A stretch of 64,000 bases of DNA from Actinocatenispora thailandica (GTDB lineage: Bacteria; Actinomycetota; Actinomycetes; Mycobacteriales; Micromonosporaceae), in assembly GCF_016865425.1 (NCBI RefSeq), contig NZ_AP023355.1, positions 62,001-126,000 on the forward strand, given 5' to 3'. How positions within the stretch are numbered: position 1 is the first letter of the stretch; each line of letters starts with the position of its first letter. Below are positions 50,818-57,839 of this stretch, piece by piece. The translations under genes were made by a program, and so were the position numbers. The notes below the pieces were generated by a model. That model was given only the letters and a program-made list of their open reading frames with translations, made no database searches and was not told the origin of the DNA.

Positions 50818-53417
50818 GTCATACCGCTGCTGCCGCGGCACCGAGCAAGGCGGCTGCGTCCCCGTCCAACGGCGTGCTGACGCACCGCCAGATCATGACG
50901 ATCCTGATCGGCCTGATGCTCGGCATGTTCCTCGCCGCGCTCGACCAGACGATCGTCAGCACCGCGATCCGCAAGATCGCCGACGACCTGCACGGTCTGG
51001 ACCAGATGGCGTGGGCGACCACCGCGTACCTGATCACGTCGACGATCGCGACGCCGCTCTACGGCAAGCTGTCCGACATGTACGGCCGGAAGCCGTTCTT
51101 CCTGGCCGCGATCCTGATCTTCATCGCCGGCTCGGTCGCCTGCACGTTCGCCACCTCGATGTACGAGCTGGCCGCGTTCCGGGCGTTCCAGGGCCTCGGC
51201 GGTGGTGGCCTGATGTCGCTCGCGCTGGCGATCATCGGTGACATCGTCGCCCCGCGCGAACGTGCCAAGTACCAGGGTTACTTCCTCGCCGTGTTCGGCA
51301 CCTCCAGCGTGCTCGGGCCGGTGCTGGGCGGCTACCTGGCCGGGCAGCACAGCATCCTGGGCCTGACCGGCTGGCGCTGGGTGTTCCTGATCAACGTGCC
51401 GATCGCGGCGATCGCGCTGATCGTGGTGACCAAGGTGCTCAACGTGCCGCACGCGGGGCGCCGGCACAAGATCGACTGGGCCGGCGCGCTGTTCCTGATC
51501 GTCGGGCTGGTGCCGCTGCTGATCGTGGCCGAGCAGGGCCGGGAATGGGGCTGGACCTCGACCCGGTCGCTGGCCGCCTACGGCATCGGCGTGCTCGGCA
51601 TCGTCGCGTTCATCATCGCGGAGAAGTTCGCCAAGGACGAGGCGCTGATCCCGCTCCGGCTGTTCCGGAACCCGGTGATCTCGCTGATGTCGGTGGGTGG
51701 CTTCATCGTCGGTATGGCGATGTTCGGCGGCATCGCGATCCTGCCGCAGTACCTGCAGATCGTGCACGGCGCGTCGGCCACCAAGTCGGGCTTCCTGATG
51801 TTGCCGATGGTGCTCGGCATGATGGTCGGCTCGATCGTGTCCGGCCAGATCACCGCCCGCACCGGTCGGTACAAGATCTTCCCGATCATCGGTACCGCGC
51901 TGATGGTCGCCGCCCTGCTGCTGTTGCACACCATCGGCGCGGACACCGCGCTGTGGCAGGTCAACATCTTCATGGCGATGCTCGGCCTCGGCCTCGGTAA
52001 CTGCATGCAGACGCTGACCCTCGCGGTGCAGAACGCCGCGCCGCCGAAGGACATGGGCGTCTCGTCGGCGACCAGCACGTTCTTCCGGCAGATGGGCGGC
52101 ACGCTGGGTACCGCGGTGTTCATCTCGGTGCTGTTCAGCACGGTCGGTGACAAGATCACCAACGCGTTCAAGGAGAAGTCGATCCAGCACGGCATCGCGC
52201 AGGCCGCGCAGGACCCGTCGGTACTGAAGAACCCGCTGAACGTGGAGCTGCTGAAGCACCCCGCGCAGGCGGCGAAGAAGGTGGTGAGCGACTCGTCGTT
52301 CCTCTCGGCGATCGACGACCGGCTGGCGCGGCCGTTCCTGGTCGGGTTCTCCAACTCGATGGACCTGGTGTTCCTGCTCGCGGCCGGGGTCGCGGCGATC
52401 GCGTTCTTCGTGTTCCTGTTCACCAAGGAGGTGCCGCTGCGCAGCCAGTCCGGCACCGCGGCGCGGCTGTCCGCGGAGAGCGCGGAGGCGGGCGCCGACC
52501 CGGCCGCGATCGCCGCGGCGGAGCCGACCGCGATGGTGCCGGACACCGAGGACCCGGTTTCGGCCGGCGGCCGGCACGCCGCCGACGCCGCCGCCGAGCC
52601 ACCGGCCGACCCGGCCCCGGCGCTGGCCGCCGATCCGACCGCGCCGGCACCGGTGATCGGCACGCCGATCCGCGGGTACGTCCGGCAGGCCGGCGGGGCG
52701 GTCGTCACGGACGCGGCGCTGACCCTGATCGACCCGGCCGGCCAGCAGATGGGCCGCGGCATCACGGCGCAGGACGGCGGCTACCAGATCGCCGTCGACC
52801 GGCCCGGCAACTACGTGCTGATCGCCCGCGCGCGGGCGCACCAGCCGCAGGCCACGATGGTCACGGTGAACGGCAACCCGGTGCAGCTGGACCTGACGCT
52901 GGCCGGCTCGGCCGGCCTGGTCGGTGCGGTCAAGCAGACCGGCGACCGCCCGATCCCGGGCGCCGCGGTGATCCTCGCGGACGCCGACGGCAACGTGGTC
53001 GGCTCGCAGTCCACCGACACCGGCGGCTCCTACGAGTTCGTCGAGCTGGTCGCCGGGTCGTACACGCTGGCCGTCAGCGCGCCGTCGTACCAGCCGGTGG
53101 CGCTGCTGGTCACGGTGCCGGACGTGGGCCGGGTCCGGCAGGACATCGAGCTGGCCGGTGGCGCCCAGCTGCGCGGTGTGGCCCGGTCCTCCGACGGGCG
53201 GCTGGTGCCCGGCGCCCGGGTCAGCCTGCGCCGGCCGGACGGGACGGAGATCGCGGCGACCATCACCGACGACGCCGGGCGGTACGCGTTCACCGAGGTC
53301 CCGGAGGGCGACTACACGGTCGTCGCGTCCGGGTACGCGCCGGTGCGCAGCTCACTGACGCTCAGCATCGGTGACCGGCACGAGCACGACGTCGAGTTGA
53401 GCCACTCGACCGACTGA
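50814..53417 (+). CDS. DHA2 MFS exporter with three C-terminal carboxypeptidase-regulatory-like (CarboxypepD_reg) domains
   Basis: 867 residues. Residues 1-545 are a 14-helix DHA2 pump: MFLAALDQTIVSTAIRKIAD (motif D1), KLSDMYGRKPFF (motif A) and SVLGPVLGGYLAG (motif C). After an Ala/Pro/Glu-rich linker (about 555-615) come three consecutive transthyretin-like repeats of about 80 residues: GYVRQAGGAVVTDAALTLID, GAVKQTGDRPIPGAAVILAD and GVARSSDGRLVPGARVSLRR, each ending in a Gly-Tyr/Phe-x-V turn (GGYQIAV, GSYEFVEL, GRYAFTEV). Such beta domains are usually extracytoplasmic, while a 14-TM pump should end inside. Coupled to the MarR gene. Confidence 0.88.
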   Translation: MSHTAAAAAPSKAAASPSNGVLTHRQIMTILIGLMLGMFLAALDQTIVSTAIRKIADDLHGLDQMAWATTAYLITSTIATPLYGKLSDMYGRKPFFLAAILIFIAGSVACTFATSMYELAAFRAFQGLGGGGLMSLALAIIGDIVAPRERAKYQGYFLAVFGTSSVLGPVLGGYLAGQHSILGLTGWRWVFLINVPIAAIALIVVTKVLNVPHAGRRHKIDWAGALFLIVGLVPLLIVAEQGREWGWTSTRSLAAYGIGVLGIVAFIIAEKFAKDEALIPLRLFRNPVISLMSVGGFIVGMAMFGGIAILPQYLQIVHGASATKSGFLMLPMVLGMMVGSIVSGQITARTGRYKIFPIIGTALMVAALLLLHTIGADTALWQVNIFMAMLGLGLGNCMQTLTLAVQNAAPPKDMGVSSATSTFFRQMGGTLGTAVFISVLFSTVGDKITNAFKEKSIQHGIAQAAQDPSVLKNPLNVELLKHPAQAAKKVVSDSSFLSAIDDRLARPFLVGFSNSMDLVFLLAAGVAAIAFFVFLFTKEVPLRSQSGTAARLSAESAEAGADPAAIAAAEPTAMVPDTEDPVSAGGRHAADAAAEPPADPAPALAADPTAPAPVIGTPIRGYVRQAGGAVVTDAALTLIDPAGQQMGRGITAQDGGYQIAVDRPGNYVLIARARAHQPQATMVTVNGNPVQLDLTLAGSAGLVGAVKQTGDRPIPGAAVILADADGNVVGSQSTDTGGSYEFVELVAGSYTLAVSAPSYQPVALLVTVPDVGRVRQDIELAGGAQLRGVARSSDGRLVPGARVSLRRPDGTEIAATITDDAGRYAFTEVPEGDYTVVASGYAPVRSSLTLSIGDRHEHDVELSHSTD

Positions 53418-53427
53418 CCGGTACGGC

Positions 53428-53461
53428 GAGGGCCCGGCGGCAGGTGTGCCGCCGGGCCCTC
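53428..53461. terminator. 14-bp perfect hairpin after the MFS gene
   Basis: GAGGGCCCGGCGGC / GCCGCCGGGCCCTC with an AGGTGT loop. Convergent with the TetR gene. Confidence 0.8.
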
Positions 53462-53467
53462 CTGCTG

Positions 53468-53541
53468 TCCGGGCGGCGCCGGCTCGGGTGGCGCCGGCCC
53501 GGGCGGCGCCGGCTCGGGTGGGCCGGCTCGTGGCGCCGGTT
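53468..53541. repeat. GGCGCCGG-rich tandem repeat in a convergent gap
   Basis: Four units of about 15-18 bp, CGGGCGGCGCCGGCTCGGGTGG-like with variants. It ends 3 bp before the tetR-like stop codon. Confidence 0.55.
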
Positions 53542-53543
53542 GG

Positions 53544-54101
53544 TCAGTCGCGGATGAGGTCGAGGGCGACCTCGACCGCGGCGTCGGCGACCTCGTCGCG
53601 GGAGTGTTTGGTGTCGGCCATCGCGACCATCGTGCCGAAGCTGATCGCGAACACCGCGAGCCGGCCGCGCAGCTGGTCGGGCAGCGACTGGCCGTCGTCG
53701 GTGAGCACCTCGAACAGGCCGGCCATCCGGTGTTTCATCGTCTCGCCGATCGGGAGGTCGCGCAGCGTCGGCTGGTTCTCGTGCATGAACTGCAGCAGCT
53801 TGCGGTTGCCGCGCATCAGTCCCGAGTAGCGGCGGATCACCTCGCGCCGGGTCTCCACCGTCGGCGGCTGGCTGCGCGCCCACTCGATCAGCTCGTCGAT
53901 CTGCTCGGCCGAGTCGGTGAAGATGCTGACCAGGATGTCTTCCTTGGTCTTGAAGTGGTAGTAGAGCGCGGCCTTGGTGACCCCGAGCTTCTCGGCGATC
54001 TCGCGCAGCGCGGTCTTCTCGTACCCGTGCTCGGCGAACAGGTCGAGCGCGACCTGCTGGATGCGTGCCCTGGTGTCGCGGGGGCGTTCCCGAGTCGTCA
54101 T
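53544..54101 (-). CDS. TetR-family repressor of the adjacent MFS pump
   Basis: 185 residues. N-terminal HTH: RIQQVALDLFAEHGYEKTAL and REIAEKLGVTKAALYYHFKTKED (about residues 13-58). The C-terminal ligand domain is helical (IEWARSQPPTVETRREVIRR). Divergent from the pump gene at 54280 across a region with two palindromes matching TetR operators, so it very probably represses both itself and the pump, and perhaps also the MarR-MFS operon whose promoter carries the same sites. Confidence 0.92.
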   Translation of the reverse strand: MTTRERPRDTRARIQQVALDLFAEHGYEKTALREIAEKLGVTKAALYYHFKTKEDILVSIFTDSAEQIDELIEWARSQPPTVETRREVIRRYSGLMRGNRKLLQFMHENQPTLRDLPIGETMKHRMAGLFEVLTDDGQSLPDQLRGRLAVFAISFGTMVAMADTKHSRDEVADAAVEVALDLIRD

Positions 54102-54182
54102 CGCCGCTCCCCGCTCCGGTGGGTCTCCGACACACGCTGCGCCGTGCTCATGTCTCTGGTGCGCTCCTCGTCACTCGCGTAC

Positions 54183-54203
54183 TTACTTGACGGCCGGCTA
54201 GTA
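54183..54203. promoter_or_regulatory. Operator-like palindrome O3
   Basis: TTACTTGACGGCCGGCTAGT(A). Overlaps the -35 box TTGACG of the pump promoter. Nearly the reverse complement of O4. Confidence 0.75.
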
Positions 54204-54216
54204 CCGAGCTTACCTT
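54187..54216 (+). promoter_or_regulatory. Promoter of the TetR-regulated MFS pump
   Basis: TTGACG, 18 nt, TACCTT. The GTG follows 63 bp later with GAGAGGAG as ribosome-binding site. Confidence 0.55.
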
Positions 54217-54229
54217 ACAGCAGGTAAGG
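54209..54229. promoter_or_regulatory. Central inverted repeat between O3 and O4
   Basis: CTTACC-TTACAGCA-GGTAAG; it includes the -10 box and forms the centre of a ~70-bp dyad made with O3 and O4. Confidence 0.55.
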
Positions 54230-54230
54230 C

Positions 54231-54252
54231 AACTAGCCGGCCGGCAAGTAAA
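54231..54252. promoter_or_regulatory. Operator-like palindrome O4
   Basis: AACTAGCCGGCCGGCAAGTA(A), the best match to the ideal palindrome. Positioned to cover the -35 region of the tetR promoter on the minus strand. Confidence 0.75.
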
Positions 54253-54279
54253 TTGCTGGCCTCTGAGAGGAGCGTACCC

Positions 54280-56064
54280 GTGGCCGCTCGCAAGCACACC
54301 CCCAGCCGGTACGTCGGGGCCCACGCCACAACGGACGAGTCGAGCCCACCGACAGCTGCAGCGCCGCCGCCCGGGGCGCAGTCCAGGGGCCGGATGTACG
54401 TCGTGCTGGTCGGCGTCATGCTCGCCATGCTGCTCGCGATGCTGGACCAGATGGTGGTGAACACCGCGCTGCCGCGGATCGTCGGCGACCTGGGCGGGCT
54501 GGCGCACTACTCCTGGGTCGTCACCGCCTACCTGCTCGCCACCACGGTGACGACGCCGATCTGGGGCAAACTCGGCGACCTGTACGGGCAGAAGAAGGTC
54601 TATCTCGCCGCGATCGTGCTGTTCCTGGGCGGCTCCGCGCTGTCCGGCGCGGCGCAGAGCATGACCGAACTGATCGCGTTCCGCGCCTTCCAGGGGCTCG
54701 GTGCCGGCGGCCTGATGGTCGGCGCGATGTCGATCATGGGAGTACTCGTGCCGCCCCGGGAACGCGGCCGGTACCAGGGGATCATGGCGGCGATCATGCC
54801 GCTGGCGATGATCGGCGGCCCGCTGCTCGGCGGGTACGTGACCGACCACCTCAGCTGGCGCTGGGCGTTCTACATCAACCTGCCGGTCGGCGTGGCGGCG
54901 CTCGCGGTGATCATCGCGACCCTCAAGCTGCCCCGGGTGCGTACCAGCCACCGGGTCGACTACCTGGGCGCCGGGCTGCTGGCGCTGGCCGCCGGCTCGC
55001 TGATCCTCGGCACCACGTGGGGCGGCAGCCAGTACCCGTGGCTGTCCACCCAGATCATCGGCCTCGGCGTGCTCGCGGTGCTGGCGCTGGTCGGATTCGT
55101 GCTGGTGGAGCGGCGGGTCGCGGAACCGATCATCCCGCTCGGGCTGTTCCGGAACCGGAACTTCGCGGTGGTGTCGATCCTCGGCTTCCTGGTCGGGTTC
55201 GCGATGTTCGGCGCCACCCTGGCGCTGCCGCAGTACCAGCAGATCGTGCAGGGGGACTCGGCCACCAGCAGCGGGCTCGCACTGCTGCCGCTGATGCTCG
55301 GCATGATCGTGGTCAGCCTCATCTCCGGGCAGATCATCACCCGGACCGGCCGGTACCGGCTGTTCCCGATCCTGGGCGGCGCGTTCATGATCGTCGGGAT
55401 GGTGGCGCTGGCCCAGCTGGACGTGGACACCAGCCGGCTCGTCGCCGGGGTGCTGATGGTGCCGCTCGGGCTCGGCATGGGCGGGCTGATGCAGACGCTG
55501 ATGACGGTGTCGCAGAACAGCGTCGAGATCCGGCAGATCGGGGTGGCGTCCAGCGTCGTCACGTTCGCCCGGTCGATCGGTGGCGCCTTCGGTACCGCGG
55601 TGTTCGGCGCGGTGCTCACCGCCCGGCTGACCGCCTCGCTGAACGACCAGCTCGGCGCCGGTGCCGGCGACAGGCTGCTGTCCGGCGGCGCCCGGATGAG
55701 CCCGGACGCGCTGAACCAGCTGCCGGCCGCCGTGCATCAGGCGTACCTGGCCGCGGTCGGCAACGGCGTCGGCGTGGTCTTCTGGGCCGCGCTACCGATC
55801 GCCGCGCTGGTGTTCGCGCTCGCCTGGCTGATCCGTCAGGTACCGCTGCGGGGCGCGGGCCCCGACTCGGGCTCCGGTTCCGGTGCGGCCAGTAGCCAGC
55901 CGGCCGAGCGGGTCGGCGCCGCGGCCGGGGCCCCTGCCGCGGCCGAGCCGGCCGAGCGGATCGGTGCTGGTACCGGCGTTGCCGTGAGCACGGTGCCGGC
56001 CGGGCCGCCGGCCGGCACGATCCGGCCGCTGGCCGCGGTCGCCGAGGCGGGCGGCGTGGACTGA
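54280..56064 (+). CDS. MFS drug exporter, DHA2 (14-TM) family, TetR-controlled
   Basis: 594 residues. GTG 54280 chosen by ribosome-binding site GAGAGGAG 7 nt upstream. 14 helices: MLLAMLDQMVVNTALPRIVG (motif D1), KLGDLYGQKKVY (motif A), AMIGGPLLGGYVTDHLSWRW (motif C). The C-terminal 75 residues are a Ser/Ala/Pro/Gly-rich tail (GSGSGAASSQPAERVGAAAG) with a repeated PAER(V/I)GA motif. Substrate unknown; the family covers tetracenomycin, puromycin and quaternary ammonium exporters. Confidence 0.92.
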   Translation: MAARKHTPSRYVGAHATTDESSPPTAAAPPPGAQSRGRMYVVLVGVMLAMLLAMLDQMVVNTALPRIVGDLGGLAHYSWVVTAYLLATTVTTPIWGKLGDLYGQKKVYLAAIVLFLGGSALSGAAQSMTELIAFRAFQGLGAGGLMVGAMSIMGVLVPPRERGRYQGIMAAIMPLAMIGGPLLGGYVTDHLSWRWAFYINLPVGVAALAVIIATLKLPRVRTSHRVDYLGAGLLALAAGSLILGTTWGGSQYPWLSTQIIGLGVLAVLALVGFVLVERRVAEPIIPLGLFRNRNFAVVSILGFLVGFAMFGATLALPQYQQIVQGDSATSSGLALLPLMLGMIVVSLISGQIITRTGRYRLFPILGGAFMIVGMVALAQLDVDTSRLVAGVLMVPLGLGMGGLMQTLMTVSQNSVEIRQIGVASSVVTFARSIGGAFGTAVFGAVLTARLTASLNDQLGAGAGDRLLSGGARMSPDALNQLPAAVHQAYLAAVGNGVGVVFWAALPIAALVFALAWLIRQVPLRGAGPDSGSGSGAASSQPAERVGAAAGAPAAAEPAERIGAGTGVAVSTVPAGPPAGTIRPLAAVAEAGGVD

Positions 56065-56080
56065 CCGGATCCGGCCGGGC

Positions 56081-56126
56081 GACACCGGGGCGGGTCGGCA
56101 CGAGGGGGCCGACCCGCCCCGGTGTC
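56081..56126. terminator. 19-bp perfect hairpin after the MFS pump
   Basis: GACACCGGGGCGGGTCGGC / GCCGACCCGCCCCGGTGTC with an 8-nt loop. Strongest stem in the window; convergent gap. Confidence 0.85.
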
Positions 56127-56234
56127 GTCGCGGTGTCGCGGGGTTCTCGCGGCGCTTTGCTCTGCGCACCCGGGTGCACCACCGCACGCCGCGCGCCCCC
56201 GCCTCGACAGCCCGCGCCGGACCTTGGGTGGTGG

Positions 56235-56804
56235 CTACGCCCAGGCGGGATCACGGCCGGTCAGGCCGAGGACGCGGGCCAGGGTGGGTGCGTCGGCCGG
56301 GACCGCGACCTCCGGTCCGTACATACCCATCTCCCGCCCCTGCTCCACGGTGGCGAACACCGTGCCGTGCAGGTACTCCAGCAGGTCGGCGGGCAGTTCC
56401 AGGCGCTGCCCGGTCGCGACCGCCAGGTCCCACCCGTGTACGGCCAGCTCGCCGACGATCATGCCGCCCATCACGGGCGCGGGCAGCAACTGCGGCGTGC
56501 CCATGCTCGTCTCGCCCGCCCAGGCGCTCGCCGGCGCCCACGACGACGTGATGTCGTCCAGCAGGGCGAGCAGCCGGGCACGCCACTCGCCGTCCGCCAG
56601 CTCCACCTCGGACTCGGCGGCGGCCGGCTGCGGCACGGACTCCTTGCGGCCGGCGCCGGCGAGCGACGGGCCCCAGAACAGCAGGTGGTTGACCAGTCCT
56701 CGCACGTCGTACGCCGGGCACGGGGTCCGGTTGGTGAGCTGGTCGTCGGTGATGGTGCGGGTGACGGCGGCCATGGCCTCGGCCGCGGTGGAGAGGTGTG
56801 ACAT
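56235..56804 (-). CDS. TIGR03086-type DinB/mycothiol-dependent metal-binding protein
   Basis: 189 residues, N-terminal MDMPI domain only. The metal triad is intact: His in LVNHLLFW and ExxxH in GELAVHGWDLA; TPCPAYDVRGL is the usual N-terminal block. It lacks the C-terminal domain seen in the proteins at 13006 and 13959. Probably a thiol-dependent metalloenzyme of unknown substrate. ATG 56804 has TAGCGT 7 nt upstream. Divergent from the AraC-type regulator, 64 bp apart. Confidence 0.8.
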   Translation of the reverse strand: MSHLSTAAEAMAAVTRTITDDQLTNRTPCPAYDVRGLVNHLLFWGPSLAGAGRKESVPQPAAAESEVELADGEWRARLLALLDDITSSWAPASAWAGETSMGTPQLLPAPVMGGMIVGELAVHGWDLAVATGQRLELPADLLEYLHGTVFATVEQGREMGMYGPEVAVPADAPTLARVLGLTGRDPAWA

Positions 56805-56811
56805 GGCCCCG

Positions 56812-56817
56812 ACGCTA
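56812..56817 (-). promoter_or_regulatory. Leaderless -10 box of the TIGR03086-type gene
   Basis: TAGCGT on the minus strand, 7 nt, ATG 56804. Confidence 0.5.
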
Positions 56818-56855
56818 GGTGCCGCCGGTCGGAGGGGTATTGAACAAAGGCGACA

Positions 56856-56861
56856 TAGACT
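56856..56861 (+). promoter_or_regulatory. Leaderless -10 box of the AraC-type gene
   Basis: TAGACT, 7 nt, GTG 56869. The two divergent -10 boxes are 38 bp apart, so the promoters must overlap. Confidence 0.5.
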
Positions 56862-56868
56862 CGGCCGC

Positions 56869-57612
56869 GTGGGGCGGGACGGCCGCGAGCTGCGGAGTGC
56901 GTGGAGCAGGTACCAGCGCCACACGTTCCACGATCCGTCGCCGGCCCTCGCGCCATGGGTGGCGCGGTACTGGGAGGCTCGCTGGGACTACGCCGAGCCC
57001 TACCGGCAGAAGATCGTGCCGTACCCGAACGTGCACCTGTCGTTCGGTGCCGGCCGGGCGGACGTCAACGGCGTGTGCAGCGGCTACCGGATCCGGGTCC
57101 TGGAAGGCCGCGACCACGTCTTCGGTGTCGCGTTCCGGCCGGGTGGCTTCCGCCCCTTCCTCGGTGCCTCGGTCGCCACGATCACCGACCGCGTCGTCCC
57201 GGCGACCGGGGTCTTCGGCCCGGACCTGCCCAGCAGGCTCGACGTGCCGACCGTGGAGGCGTTCCTGCTGGCACACCTGCCGGGCGACGACCCGCGGGTG
57301 CGGCGGGCGGCGGCGGCGGTCGAGCTGATCGCCCAGGACAGGGCCGTGACCAGGGCCGAGCAGCTTGCCGGCGAGTTGGGGCTGAGTATCCGGGGGCTGC
57401 AACGGCTGTTCGCCGAGTACGTCGGCATCGGGCCCAAATGGGTGATCCGGCGCTACCGCCTGCACGAGGTGACCGCACGCATGGCCGCCGGCGGCGCGAT
57501 CGACTGGGCCGGGCTGGCCGCCGACCTCGGCTACGCCGACCAGGGCCACTTCATCCGCGACTTCACGAGCATCTTCGGCGAGTCCCCGACCTGGTACGCG
57601 CAGCGGTACTAG
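56869..57612 (+). CDS. AraC-family transcriptional regulator
   Basis: 247 residues. The N-terminal sensor part (DUF6597-like: PSPALAPWVARYWEARWDY, HLSFGAG, VFGVAFRPGGFRPFLG) is followed by the double HTH: RAEQLAGELGLSIRGLQRLF (about residues 163-182) and DWAGLAADLGYADQGHFIRD with FTSIFGESPTWYAQRY at the end. It probably controls the divergent TIGR03086-type gene, as such pairs commonly do. GTG start by the leaderless pattern. Its stop codon is the first base of an inverted repeat. Confidence 0.88.
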   Translation: MGRDGRELRSAWSRYQRHTFHDPSPALAPWVARYWEARWDYAEPYRQKIVPYPNVHLSFGAGRADVNGVCSGYRIRVLEGRDHVFGVAFRPGGFRPFLGASVATITDRVVPATGVFGPDLPSRLDVPTVEAFLLAHLPGDDPRVRRAAAAVELIAQDRAVTRAEQLAGELGLSIRGLQRLFAEYVGIGPKWVIRRYRLHEVTARMAAGGAIDWAGLAADLGYADQGHFIRDFTSIFGESPTWYAQRY

Positions 57613-57671
57613 GGCGTGTCTTCATGGCTCCGCCCCGGAGCAGCCGGGTGGCTGGCTATGAAGACACGCCC
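57612..57671. repeat. 14-bp perfect inverted repeat with 32-nt loop
   Basis: GGGCGTGTCTTCAT (57612-57625) and ATGAAGACACGCCC (57658-57671). It could be a terminator for the AraC gene, but the GGGCGTGTC ends resemble terminal repeats of actinobacterial insertion sequences, so a remnant or miniature element is possible. The following ~150 bp (GAGCAAAGCTCTGGGAAAAAG) look unlike neighbouring intergenic DNA. Confidence 0.6.
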
Positions 57672-57839
57672 CAGGGGGTGCCCGCGATCCCGGCCGCCCG
57701 GCTGCGGCCTTGCGCACCTGTGGCACCGCCTGGTGCGTATGAGTGTGCAGAGCAAAGCTCTGGGAAAAAGGCGTGCCGGGTCAGCACTCGGGTGGGTTCG
57801 GTACGGCACGAGGCGTCCGTGACGCGCGATGATGGGTTC

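Noticed and set aside
39286-56064. Secondary-metabolite gene cluster suggested by several drug exporters
   Set aside because: No synthase, NRPS, PKS, terpene or RiPP gene is present; the pumps have their own regulators.
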